A stretch of 64,000 nucleotides of DNA from Fasciolopsis buskii (lineage: Eukaryota > Platyhelminthes > Trematoda > Plagiorchiida > Fasciolidae): assembly GCA_008360955.1 (NCBI GenBank), contig LUCM01006287.1:1-64000 (forward strand), written 5' to 3'. The notes beneath the pieces were generated by a model. It did not search any database and was not told the origin of the DNA. It saw nothing but the letters and a program-made list of their open reading frames with translations. Positions 51,000-63,946 of the stretch are shown here, piece after piece (position 1 is the stretch's first letter; the number at the start of each line of letters is the position of its first letter). Position numbers and translations under genes: made by a program.

Positions 51000-51260
51000 A
51001 CTCCACTTTCTACCGGCTCAGCTGAAGCCCTTTCTCCGGTATCCTAGCAGGCGGGATATGATAAGAACGCCAAGTACGGCAGTTGCAAGGATACCATACA
51101 ATATGGCCAAGACTATGCCAGCATGCATGCCAATATTGTAATCTGACGCATCGTATCGGATGTACCGTTCCGGATTGGTTAGGCCTTCTTCTAAAGTGAC
51201 CATTTCCGTGGAGGCAAACAGAGTCGTGTACATGAGGATAAAGAGCCACTTGCCCAACAT
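51000..51260 (-). CDS. Small single-span membrane protein, paralogue B (FXYD-like architecture)
   Basis: The coding part is 51260-51018 (80 residues); 51017-51000 is the start of the 3' leader, up to a donor gtgagt. The ATG has A at -3 (aagATG). A signal peptide (WLFILMYTTLFAST) comes first. The ectodomain follows, with MVTLEEGLTNPERYIRYDAS and DYNIGMHAG, then one membrane span (VLAILYGILATAVLGVLII) and the tail SRLLGYRRKGFS. About half of the residues from MVTLEEGL to YRRK match paralogue A, and many others are conservative. The substitution pattern, with charges, aromatics and glycine kept, points to a functional protein under selection. The Y-x-R-Y-D motif just before the span, plus SR and basic residues after it, resembles FXYD regulators of the Na,K-ATPase; this is inference. 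An alternative reading of the same DNA (51351-51010) is a shadow. Confidence 0.8.
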
Positions 51261-51355
51261 CTTGATGATTGACGGTCGCTAGACTGAATTCGATCCACAA
51301 CTGAGGCATAAAATCTTGTTCACCGTTGGCACGACAACTGATAAAATCCAAATGG

Positions 51356-51385
51356 CCAATAATAGTTCGCCTCGATTCCTATTGG
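51356..51385 (-). promoter_or_regulatory. Paired CCAAT boxes upstream of paralogue B
   Basis: On the plus strand ccaat is at 51356-51360 and attgg at 51381-51385, 25 bases apart, as in paralogue A. The pair lies 96 bases upstream of the ATG. A GCGAA stretch lies between the boxes in both genes. Confidence 0.45.
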
Positions 51386-51389
51386 TTAA

Positions 51390-54300
51390 TCGGTTTGCAG
51401 TCATATTATTCTAAATTTACCGATGCATTTTGTCAGACAGTGCGTTTCGTGTCACCCGGTTGGCTGTCTGAACAAGAATAAAAAGAAAAAGAGAATGTAG
51501 AACGTCCAAGACCGAAAGATGTTCGTGGCTAGCAAGCGCCTGTAAGATGCCCTATTTTGTGAATTCATTAAAACCTCTATAATCAGGAAAACTTACAAAA
51601 TTTTCAAAGGCTCGCTACCGATCGTAATCAGGCAACCAAATTCAACTTCACGCGAAAGATATCAAAGTGACATTTTAGGATAAATTCTGAATTACTCATT
51701 GGTTGTCTAATATCCCATTTCCACATCAGTGACCATTATTTGAATGACAATAAATACCGACATGTAAAATGAATGTCAGATTGATTTACATAATCCTGAA
51801 GTGTACTTTTCGTCAGTGGGTGCGTATAAAATCTGAGGACGAAGGGGCGTACAGGCGGACCTGCGGTCTGTTTTCTCGGGGGAATTAGCTTTAATTCGCA
51901 TCAGAACTACAGTCAAAATTATCCCTCCACATTGGCGGAAAACTTAGAAAACAGCACCCAAACATGGATAGTCTTAGATTACCTTCAAGCCGGCTATAGC
52001 TGTGCATCCGTCGGAGTGTAGGGTGACCGATCCAAGCTATGAAATGCTTTTCAGAATCTCCCAGTTTGGCCGAATAAAACGGGAACCAAGTTTTTAAAAT
52101 CTAAGGTGTTTCTTGCATTGTTGATCCCATATTTGTGCATTCAGTAGCTTCTTGAACTAGTTCGGTAAGAGAATACTAATAAACGCTGTTGATCCGATCC
52201 AGTGTTTGAAACAAATGGATAAGTCTGATAAGATTAAATATATCTAAACACAGTTCCTCATGTTTTGTTCACTAAAACAGAAGGGTGGGTATAATTTTTC
52301 TCTGGGTGGAAGAGGAACTTTGAACTGAGTGTAAGTGAAACGATCTATCCATTTCCGGTTGTAGCCAGAAAGGTCATGATCACATTTAGATCGAGTTCCT
52401 GATAATGTTTAAACATTGTGACTGATGAGGCTTAGACTGTCTGACTGATGTCTTGCTCTCACTTTAATTTGTTTACATAAACATGCGACCTATAACTCAC
52501 CGACTCCACTCGACTACAGGTCGTTGCGGCAATCAAATCCCATGGCAGTTGTCTTTTTGCAGGAAGCCCAGATGCGAAGATGATTCGCTTAGTTGATCAT
52601 TATTAATAGTAGAAAATAAGATTTGTACAAGAAGTTATTTACCAGGAGTGTCAAATCTCAATTCGCTAGTACGGAACTAGGGGAGCAATCTGAGGCAGAT
52701 GTATCATTGTTGGGAATCATCAATAGTGCATATTTATCGAGTCCAAAATGGGATGCTAACTGGGGACGAAAGATGGTTGATCGAGCAACCTAACCATTCG
52801 GATATTTGGGCTGGATTTCCATAATCAACTAAGAATTCCTTGTTCTAGATCCAAATCCCGGTTAGGGCGCGTGGGGTGGGTTGTCCTGATGGTTGGGATG
52901 ACGTATGGAATGAAGGGTCTTCGGTGTTAAGTAGGATGTAGTTTCAGGAAGATATACCATCACAATGGCATACCAAACCTCTTAGAACAAAGTGGCGGAC
53001 AGAACTATGCAAAATATCAATTACAGTCAAACGGTCTTTGAACTATCACTTCAGTCATCGATTTTGGAAACTTCTCATTACTTTGTGATTCAAAAAAATA
53101 AATGCGGTGATTTGCGTCGCACGCTCACCAGTCGACCACAAAAATGATCGGACTGACCTTTAGATTAGGTCCTTATTTACTTTTGATTTACTTTTGCTTT
53201 TCTCAAACAAAAAAAGAAAGTTTGCTTTGAAATAGCCTAAAGGACAACCGTATCGGTTTTACTGCTTTACGATCGGTACGCTGGCCAGTTAATTAAAACA
53301 AATGCTAAAATTATTCGGATTTTTGCGTCATCGAACTAAACAGACAACACGCGTAGTTTGTGTACCACGTTGGGAGTCTCGTTTTATTGTGAATCACAAC
53401 ATCCGTATTCAGTTCTGCATGTAGACCTTACATATTTTCTGTTGTATCTGACTAGGAGAAAAAGTAGAAAGTATTGATCAGAATGATTCGACCGGTCATA
53501 ACTAATTAATGAGAAACGGACAAATCTCTTACTTTTAGTCTTCAGTGAATTACTGATTACCTCACTGGATATAAATAGGTAAACTGAAAAGCTACATAAT
53601 TCTAAAAACCAATAACGTCTCTAATAAAATGTCTCCCAAGTTCCAGTCAACAACAATCCCAGGAATGAAGGATTAATTTGAACTGTTCTGTACACTCTAT
53701 GTTTGGAATACGGATGCGATTGTGATTGGGTTAACGACACCGTGGTCAAGAGTGCAATCTCTAAGATATGAACAAAAGCGTACCCATGACAATGAATTTC
53801 TCTGAATTAGACGCTAACTAACTCAGAGTGATAAATCTGACTTTACCAAGTGATAATGGTTTTGTACAGCTTGGATTTGGGAAGAGATATCGAGACACTC
53901 AAACAATACATGGTCCGCACCCGACATTAGCGTTGTGAGTGTGAGTAGAGGCAACAGACTTCTGTTTCTCGAACAAGTGCACCGAACCCATCCAAATATA
54001 TCACGTAGAGATGTACAAAAGTTGTTTGCTTGTGAAAACAAGTAGGTTATCATGAAGTGCCAGTGTCCATCGCGTGACACCTATTCCACCATTTTTTCTT
54101 ATCGCCGGATTTTAATTTATAAGTTTCAGGCGTATCATAACCAGTCAAGCTGACCGTGAGTGCATTTACGCAGCTATTTATAGGCTTTTGGCCTTATCAC
54201 TGTCATTGGCTTCCACCTGGGAATTCTCTGGTGATATTAAGCTGAAAATCAGATGGTTTGTTTTTTCACCTGACTCTCAAAGACTCCACCTTTTCTCCTA

Positions 54301-57300
54301 GAAGATTGGCGATTGCCCTCATTGACTGGCCTTTAAAACTAAACGTCACTGCTTCCATTTTAGATGTGTGAACACTAGGTTATTTATAAACTTATACTCA
54401 TAGGTATATAAATTGGTACGAACAGAGTCTACAGTAGACTCCGTCTTGGGGTTGTAATGTTCACAGTCATCACTCCTCCGAAGTGAGTTGCAGCTGTCCG
54501 TACATAAACTATACAAATCTGGGAAGAGGACACATGAGCCAAAGTTCCGTAAGCGTTCCAAAAAGCATGCAGAAATCGCAGACCTAGAATCAAAATCCTT
54601 ACAATAACGTTTAAACAAAAGCAGAACATGTTTTTATACGAAGGTCGGCAAAGAAGCACACATTCAGCGAGTGCAATCATCCCAACCGCTTTCAAATGCA
54701 CTGCGAGTCAACGTGACTGATGGTGAGACATCTGCTATCTAAACACCAAACTCTGCGAACAGAATATCATGGAAACGACAACTTGAACACTAGTTAACAT
54801 CTTTTTTCGAAACAAGCTATGCACTTCACTCACACCCGAAATCACCCGCGAACTCAAGACGAGCTATTGGCCTAACATAGTCGTTAGACTATACTTGCTG
54901 GCTGGCAACGGTTTGTCGAACGTCGACATCGCATGACCTAGCACCCACACCCGTCACTAGATTTGCAAATCGCGTTTGCCTATTAGTTAGTCAATCTGCA
55001 GGAAGTGGAGACATTACGAAGCCCCCTGAACTTAGCCACATGATAGTTCTGAGTAGCAGAGTATTGCATATGACGTTTGGTTCAGTCGTTGGTCGCGAGC
55101 TTGTGTACCACTTCGGATGCGGTGAACATGCACTGGGGGAGATTTCCAAAGAGCGGTATTAAACAACTGTGGATCGATGCCATGGTTTCCAGTGGTGAAT
55201 CATTTGAAAGTTGCATTACCTCGTCTACGAATTAAATCCCATTAACTTGTCTGTCAGACTCGCATGGAAAATCTTCGGTCAGGCTGACACACAATGGATC
55301 ATATTCCGGCTGGTGGATGTTTGGAAAATCTCTTCCGAGCATTGCGAAGTAACCAATTAATTATATTTTACGAGAAAAGTTGTACCATTTTAAACTTACC
55401 ATCATTCATGTTCGTTAGTGTAAATATACTTACTGTGATCACAGGTTTTGCCGTACGAAGAAACAACACCCAGTGGGGTCAGTAAGATATGCAGTGCATA
55501 TTACGTTAATTTTCGATGTTTCCTTACCACGCATGTTCGTTAGGAGACTTTCTTAGATTGCATCAGAATAAAAACACCATTGTATCCACTCCAGTTAGTG
55601 TACCTTGCCCATGAATTCTGTACTTTATCATTGCTACAGACAACGATCACTCGATCTAATCTTTTCCGTCCTCCTTTCTTTCAATTTGTTTTTCATCCAT
55701 AGCACAACAACGGTACAGTAGGTTGGTGTACCAAAGCCCAAATCAGTATGAATAAACCGTGGAAACATTGCGCAGATGTTTTCTTCCTCTCGAGGAGTCA
55801 TCCACAGCACATATCCGCCGAGCCCGTGTTGGGACATTAACCCGAGTAGACCGATTGTAAGGCGAAAGCATTAAGCAGGCGAAAGTTTTACAGTATTTCA
55901 ACAACAGAAATGAACAGCATTATAGACCATCAGACAGAGTTGTACGCGGCGCGTTCAAGTGCAGAGGTTACTTTCCTCGCCACTTTGTCATCGCGAGAAA
56001 AATGTCCTCCTTTGAAATTGAGGCTGACCACATAATGCAGATAAAACAATGTTCACAAAGTCTTCATGATGCATCAAGGACTGACTAAGATAATTTGATA
56101 ATAAACCAGTTGCATGAGTGAATTCGTTCCAAGTTTGCGAGGTCGATTTTGGTACAGTTCCGAAAGATTTAGAAAATTCACTCAGCTCATGACGAAAAAG
56201 TTCTATAAATAACCAAAACCTTTTTCCGCATGAAATGAGGAATCAGTAAATCTGCATCATTTACATTTATATTGTCAACAGTCGTTATGTTAAATTGAAG
56301 CCTTGATTTGATCTTTCAAAAGTCAGCAGGATGGTTACAGTTAAATGTGCTCGAATGCCTACATACGCTTAGCGGGTATAGATTGCTTGAAGTTTAGGTG
56401 CAATGGAAAGCAAAAGCATACGAGAAAAGCTTTCTCCCCAGTTTCGATTTCTCTTGAAATCTCATGAAAAAACAACGTGAAAACCAGCGAGCTCTACGGA
56501 TGTCAAAACTTTATTCATAAAAATTGCAATGGACTTCTTGAAATCTGACTACATCCAATTGAATATTTTTCCCAACTAACTGAACTCCAATAGGCTGTCG
56601 GTTGGATGTATTCAAGTTTCGCAACTTTAACATTCTGCAGAATCCGTGATTTCATTAAATTTGAGGAATATTTTCGATCTAAAATGAACTACTTAAATTT
56701 AAAATCTCTCCCTTGTTATCATTGTTGTCGTTGGAAATACATCTTACCAAACAAATTTTTTTCGTGTTTACACTGATTCAACGCAACTAATTGTCGATAG
56801 GAATGGCACCATAACCATGGTTTCTCAGTTCAGCTTTCCATATTGTCAATTTTAAAAAACTCATTAGAATTACAAATTTTCAGGAAAAACTATCATTGAA
56901 ATTCTACTTGATTTGTAAGTTACATTTTCCGAGTGGGTAACACTTTCGACCGCCGAACGAAACAGGGTTTTTTGTAAAACCGTGATTTCACCCTAACTTG
57001 AAATGTGAGTAAACTTGACGAGAATATCCGTCAATCTCTAAGCACAGTTGTCAGGTTTAAGCGTGCAACATTATCTGAATTTCGTTATTAAACAATAATG
57101 AGACATACCAACTCTATGGTGAATAGCAGTAAGTGCTTCTCGATCATACTGTATTTTATGAATTTAATAAAACGTTTCATATAGTTAACTCGTGAGTAAA
57201 AACCCCAAAATGACTAGAGTTTCTAATGGGTCGAGTGAAAAATGACATTGTCGAATTATGGTTATTGCATTCGTACCACCACTGTGGGATTGAGGTCAAA

Positions 57301-57500
57301 CTCCCGATCGAATAAGAGGACAGCAGCTGGAATAAGGTGGGACAAATAAATCAACACACACTGGGATATTAATTGTCAAATGTAATTTTTCCATTAGGTT
57401 CTAAACTCACCAACGACAATTCACTAATAACGCTTAAAAAGTGTTTGTCATTTGCTTATTCACTTTCCCCTAAAAGTTTTTGAAACGTGTTTTGTTTACC
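51390..57500. other. AT-rich non-coding region
   Basis: I find no supported gene. The 16-mer shared with 12.2 kb lies at 54949-54964. Minus-strand frames at 54080-53823 and 54701-54346 are protein-like but lack known motifs and splice support. Confidence 0.3.
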
Positions 57501-57513
57501 TTTTCTCTGCAGA

Positions 57514-57674
57514 AACCATTCGACCATTCCGTGTCAAATCGCAATTGGCTGACAAAGAACCCTTACGTACAGGCCAACATACGTAGCGTTCTTAGTTGGT
57601 CGCTCAATTTTCAATATAGCGAACAGCGCTGCCCAACAAAACTACCTGCTGGCGAACAGACAGAAAGCGAATAG
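57514..57674 (+). CDS. Possible plus-strand exon after a strong acceptor
   Basis: A very good acceptor (tttaccttttctctgcag) ends at about 57513. The best frame reads PFDHSVSNRNWLTKNPYVQA and ends GEQTESE at a stop. Other frames downstream to 58289 also give protein-like pieces, so the exon may be longer in another frame or part of a relic. The function is unknown. Confidence 0.25.
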
Positions 57675-57689
57675 ACAGAATTCGCGTTG

Positions 57690-60600
57690 TGCTTGTCCAC
57701 AGCTGGAGGCGATACGGAAGGCACCAGAGTACTTTTAGCCGGTGTGGAACATTTTTAGCGAAACTAGGATTCTTGGAGTTTACCAGTACCCTTGTGACTT
57801 CTCACTTTTCGCTGTGGAGAAGGCCAGGCGGTTATTTTTATTCGAATAAGAATAACTGTGAAGAACTGTCCGAATATAATGGAAACGTCGAGAAATTCTT
57901 GAGTTTCCCTATCGCACGTTGAGCGCGGATGGTCGTACTCTGACCGATTCAGTAGCTCTGCGTCGCAATTAATGGGCCAGAGCTGTTCTGTATGCGCATA
58001 CTTTTCGTCTATGTTTGTGCATCAACTGAATAAGGCCGTAGAATTTGATGCACTGATCAGGCCACGGAACAGCCAGATAAGAGTGAAGACGTTAGATTTG
58101 GTTTTGATTTTAGTTGGTGCACTCCGTCTTTTCTTCTGTAGTTTGAATGATGAGAACAGTCGCAGATTTGCCGCAACGGGATGTATTTGTTCAGAGTCAA
58201 TGCGGTATGCATCAATGCTTTCAGACCATTCCGTTAATCTAGTCCGGACATCTCTAAATCCTAAAGGTCCACACTTCTCATGGAGATAAGCTACTTATTC
58301 TGTCCTCACCTCTTGACAAAAATTTCCATTCATGTTTTGTTTCATTGGCATTTTTTAATCCTGTTCCATCGGGTAGTAAGCTGCAACTCATCACCTATTA
58401 TTTGTTTTTTCTCTAGTAGTAAAGCAACAATTTGCACTATACCTTAAATTGTTTTTGACTCACCTAAGCACAATGCACCTGAGCTACTTTAGTCGATCTA
58501 ACTATTTCTTTTGCCATTTTATCAAACGAAAGTTGTTTCTCACCTTTCGAAAGACGCTCTTTCATTCTGCCTCTAAATCTTTCATTTCTGATATTATCAA
58601 CTTACCTGTTTGTAAACCTGATTATATTTTCCACACATTTCACACAGAGTGTCCTCGTACGAGCATGTCCATAAACTAGAGGACACTCGATTTACTTCCT
58701 ATTTGTGTCGTGATTCTTTTCATTTAGTCATACTTACCCTCGGCTGTGATGTGTCGAGCTGCTTTTGTTTCGTGTTTGCTGTCCATCACCATACTTTCCT
58801 CTCCGACTTCTCATTGTGGTTTCCCTCCTTAATTGGAACGCAATACTAGCTCTCCCGATGCTTAACTTTCATTAGTTTGTTTTATAGCCTATGGATGCTT
58901 CTCACATTGGCATATAGACAATTAATCTCACTTCTATGTAAGTACGTTTTAGTCATCTGTATTCCTCTGCGATGAGAGGCAAGACAACCCATGCTCTAAT
59001 TTTCTGCATGTATCTACTTCACCATTCACCTATCAAACCATACCTGATCAGAGGGATTAAATGCACAAAATATTACGAAATAGTTTATTTCAGGGTGAAA
59101 TCATTACCAAGTACTATTTAAAGCGAAGAAAGCGGAGATCGGAGTGATGGAACCTCGGGAATTTCCCAGTTCATCATCTGTAGCGACCGCTAAGCATGTT
59201 GGACAGTATTTGCCCATTTCTGTTTAGATCGGTTGTTAATTCACTCTCTGATTGGCAGGCCTTGGAGTGTTTGCAAACTGACGAGCGAATGCACAAGACA
59301 CTTTGATGATAGTCTTATCCTGTACTTCGTTCTGAATCTGATGTGAACGGGACGTCACACCGAATTTTCCTGACTTGTGGTTCAGTTACTGGAATAAATC
59401 CGGTTTATTTTTTGTTTATTACTCGGGTACGATGGACATGTAAACGTTGGATAATTAATAGAAGGACGAATAATCGGAAAGTCTCACTCAAAATTCCTAC
59501 TTGACAGAGCGAAAAAAATTAGTGGACACTTGGAGGAAAAATTAAACACAAATTTAGCTTAGGAAAGACGACGAAAGGTAATGACTGGTAAAATTGTTTA
59601 CTGCGATCTTCCCGCTCCCATACCACACGTTCATTCTGTCATTCAGTCAACGATCTCTCCGAGCGACTCATTAGAAAGTTGTACGACCTTGACAGAAGCC
59701 TTTCTATGTCCTGACAAATACGTGAAAATAAGTCCCTGTTGAACATGGCTAAGAAAGACTTTGCAAAAACAAAGAATACTCTGTAGAACACATGCAACCG
59801 TTCCAATCAGAATGAGTTAATACAAAGACAAATTAGTTATTTCGATTTGTTTCATTATATCGCACAAAATGGAGATAGTGCAGGAAATTTTTCGTTTTTC
59901 GTGCAATTTTTAACTAGGAATCTTTCATTTATTGTTTCCGTGCAGTGATATTTGATGCGAATTCTTCGACCAGTTCGTTCCAATTTCCAGTTCACAGAGC
60001 GGTCACAATCCCCAAACCATTGGTACTTCAGAAGAAAAAAGCAACGATCCTTCACTATGAATCCAAAGAGAAAGATAAAAATTAATAATTCATTGTTTTT
60101 CATTTTTTATCAAATTCGGTAAACCAAGTCAGTTTACGGTAGGTTAACAAAAACTACTTTCTGCGATAGTGAACCCATTGGTAACTAGATAATTCCTTTA
60201 TAGTCTTTTAATCGTGTGGTCATCCTCTCCGTCTCACCTCGAGTAAGTCATCCTGCCGGACTGTTGAAAACCACCAACTTTCACATCCTATATTTCCTGA
60301 GACTAGTGAGGTTCGGTGAATTATTTTAGCTATCATCAGGTGGACCTACCACGTAATCTGTAACGGACTGGTATTCCATACATCACCCTATTTAAATGAA
60401 GAACTTCATCCTCACATTCGTTTACTGTTTGATGCAACACACATTTGCCAACAAGCTTACCGAAATATCAAACGTTCTGTCATCATTCGTTTACTCCGTT
60501 GGAACGATACTCGCTCCTTTTTAACTCGCCAATCAGAAGAACATAATCGATTTCCCGGTTCGCTGGAGCGCTCAGATCGAATACGGACACTTCCCCATTC

Positions 60601-63280
60601 CCAATATTTCTATGACTAAAAATACCCTCGTTTTATTCGGTACCTGATGGGCGGCTCAGATAATTTGGCAATATATGTTCATGACGGACGTCATCACCAT
60701 CCGCGCCGGTCAGCTTTTACTGATGCTGAATGTTTGCTCGCATCAGGACTGTTATCATTCGAGCTTTCGTGAGCTCCACGTGTTTGTTCATTCCGAATCG
60801 AACCTTCCTTTTTATAAGCCAATCAACAGGTATTCGGACCGCCATTATTTCGCTACACTCATTAGCTAATAAGCAACACAAACGGCTATCGCATCTGAAA
60901 TCCGTTAAATGGACTGGTTCTATCCGTGCTATTTTGTGTCTGCAAATGAACCGTAACGGAAACAAATGTTAACTCTTTTTTATCCAATCAGCTGACTACA
61001 TTCCTAGCTTTGATCTGCCTCTGGTACACAAAACGGGTTGCCCAGATCGATATCCTATGCCACCATATGGCCCATATAAATCTGTTTGGAAACAATTAAC
61101 GCTAAAATTTTTGTAAGAAACAGCTTTTCTACTAAGCTCTGTTTGAATTCATCAATTCATTTCCGTTTTCAAGAACCAAATAGGTTGAAAAGTTTTCAAC
61201 AGTAACATGCTTCCCACTATGCACGTACACCAAAAGGTATCAGGAAAAGTCTAGGGAACCATAATATCCGTGTGCTTTACCGGATAAATAACATCATGTA
61301 GGATCTTGAAAAAGCCAAAGCCCTGCAGGGAACAGAAAACTAAAGAGTTCAAAGTCGGAATCACAAAACATCAAAGAAAAGAGAAAACCCGACCGACCGG
61401 AAAGCCTGCATTAGCAAAGGTCTAACAAGATCCAGCTATTCCATATCATGTCCTAGTCACAGGATACCAGAAAGACTATAAGGATACCAAAACACTTCAT
61501 TTGGGATGCCGAACACAATGATAACTTGTATGAAGAATTTCTGATCACTAGATCCGTCGGTGAGAGCATAAACCAAACTGATGAGATAGAGGTCTCACTT
61601 GGATAGTACAGACATCGTACAGACTTAACTGCGCACCGGTCAGCTAGCAAACACGAACGCAGACAAACACGGACACCGTTAGACGATAACGGAGAGTGAT
61701 GCGTTAACGAGTCTATTTGGCTGATTGCTGTTTTGAGTGACTGGATTAAAAATTGCTTTGGGAAGGGTCACCCGTAGTGACCAAAGCAGGGTTTGGTCAG
61801 TAATAACACCGATAACGCGGATTTTGATAACTGTGCTTTACCAAAATGTTCTCTTTTGGAATCGGCTTTAAAATGGTATGAAAAATAAGCGGCATAAAAG
61901 TAGTCCTCGGCCGAATCTTAGACTTCGACAATTACCTCCTGCCAACCTATTGCAAATCCTACGGACTGACTGATTTTTGATAAACAAAAAATTTGGAGTG
62001 ATCCGGAAAATCCAAAACAAACCTTTGACGACACGTCAAATTCAAATAAAATGCGATATACTTGACGTGTATATTACAGAATAGAAATGATCTAAATAGG
62101 CGATACACGAAGTCTCATAAAGCAAGCGCACATCTAATCGAGACTGTTCGAACTCTCTGATTACGAAAGACAAGATGGTGGGAATTTCGAATAGTTGCGT
62201 TAATTGCAAACAAAAGAACAAGGGGTCTTGTTTGCAAATGTTCAAAAATGTTGACCATTTGCTTTAAGAAATCAACCGTTTTTGTTTGATCGAATTAGGG
62301 CTTCAAGAGACAAAATAGCATCCTCCAGTGGCGGCAGACCTTTTCGCTGATAGCTAAACACTTTCAAATGCATACAGGAAAACAACTTGCGAATTAATAA
62401 TCCATTTCTTCCGGTTTGGTTCTCCGTTACAATGTTTGTTTTTCTTACATCGGACCACCCAAAATAGTAATTATGGCTTTTATTGCTTATCCGGTAATTG
62501 TCTCGAAGTCATCATCGTTATTAGCGTTGTTGCTCTGATTACCGCAAGCACCTCCGGCTTGTTCGATGGGACATTGCTATCAAGACGGCATTGGATAAGT
62601 GTTTTGGTTGAATAACTGAAGCTTGTTTCTGAGAATACAAACTACGGTGTTCCTTATCAAATCGGTATCACTTGCACATTCAGGCTGATTTTTCTTCCAC
62701 ATTTTACCTAGACACCCGAGGTCGTACACATTAAACGACTTTTCCTCAAACCCGCACAACTTGTGACTAGATGGTGTCTGAGGGTAAGTTGTTTTCCCTT
62801 AGTATCATCATAAAACATCAGAAATTCAGCTGAGAAAGGCAAATTGTGAACATGAATTTTGTTGACCCGCAAATACGTTTGTAACTAATCCAAGTCTGCT
62901 AATTGCTTGAGGGATTTTTTCCTCAGAACTCCCAGGAGCTGTTTTCACTTCATTCTGCTAGCGTTGGCAAATAACGGCGACAGCATTTTTCTTTTATCTC
63001 ACCGCCTGTTTGTCCCAGTCCAGTATGACAGGATCTCGGAGATGACCGTGGTTGACGATTCCGAAACCTGATGACAACAACCACTATGTTGGTCTCGACA
63101 CACCGAAAGCGTCGCGAGTTTCATTCCATCAACTGTCTCCCTACAGGCTTCATCGAAGTTAGCTCACTTGAACTTCTTTTGCACGCTGTCATTCCTCCAA
63201 AGGTTGCTATGTGAGTGTGTTGACTAGTCGTCTACATCCAAACCGCTTTTGATATCAAATTGCCGGTATCATTTCCAACC
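57690..63280. other. AT-rich non-coding region
   Basis: Several short open frames occur (for example 57972-58289, 60675-60972), none with splice support or recognisable motifs. No repeat family was recognised. Confidence 0.3.
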
Positions 63281-63287
63281 AACTTAG

Positions 63288-63442
63288 GCCGAAACATGTA
63301 CAGAATCGATCGGAAAGACGACGAACAGATACTGTCGACTGTCAAGCGGGAAACATTAGCTGATAGAAAAAGACAGGCAGAAATAACCAGACAATTAGCG
63401 TTAGTTGTGAAGCAATATATCCAACCCAGTCGGAATAGATGA
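63288..63442 (+). CDS. Candidate terminal exon, charged helical C-terminus
   Basis: An acceptor (tatcatttccaaccaacttag) ends at 63287. The reading RNMYRIDRKDDEQILSTVKR goes on with ETLADRKRQAEITRQLALVV and ends QPSRNR at TGA (63440-63442). The composition is that of an amphipathic or coiled helix rich in Lys, Arg, Asp and Glu, unlike chance AT-rich frames around it. AATAAA at 63732-63737 could serve as poly(A) signal. Upstream exons were not found. It could also be a short gene starting at the ATG in this exon. Confidence 0.4.
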
Positions 63443-63731
63443 TATTTTAATTTCAACAGAATCAACGAGCAGCTTCCCTGTTCTGAACACCAAAAGCTGC
63501 TATCATTGGCGAATTTCATTCTAGCTTAATCAGACTCATTGGATGTGGTAGTGAAAAAGGACAAAAATATCACAAACTATAACTGTTGTAGACAGTTGTT
63601 CGGTACTGTTTTAGAAAACGAGGTGGAAATATTAATGGCATTTTGGTTCACAGTTAGTGCGATCCTATAAAAATGATCTGTTGCAATGACATATTATTTC
63701 TAGCTATTGAACAGCTGAATTCAGTCAGTAG

Positions 63732-63737
63732 AATAAA
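63732..63737 (+). terminator. Possible poly(A) signal AATAAA
   Basis: It lies 290 bases after the stop of the candidate exon at 63288-63442. A second aataaa occurs about 50 bases later. Confidence 0.3.
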
Positions 63738-63908
63738 ATTGATCCAGTGGATGTCATCGACATAAACGCATAGCTTGACCGAAATAAAGTCGGTGAAAAT
63801 GAAATTCCCGGGAAACTAAACTGAATTCGGTTATCTGGTAGCGAGCGTAACACTTGTGACTGAATCAGCACCTGTTGCGGCAAAAAACCAACTGGTTAAG
63901 TTGCCAGT

Positions 63909-63910
<2 letters not shown>

Positions 63911-63941
<31 letters not shown>
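63911..63941. repeat. (GT)n microsatellite
   Basis: This is about fifteen uninterrupted GT units. Tracts of this type are usually polymorphic in length. Confidence 0.95.

Positions 63942-63946
<5 letters not shown>

Noticed and set aside
51010..51351. A 113-codon minus-strand frame overlapping paralogue B
   Set aside because: It is a shadow: the conserved residues shared with paralogue A are in the other frame.
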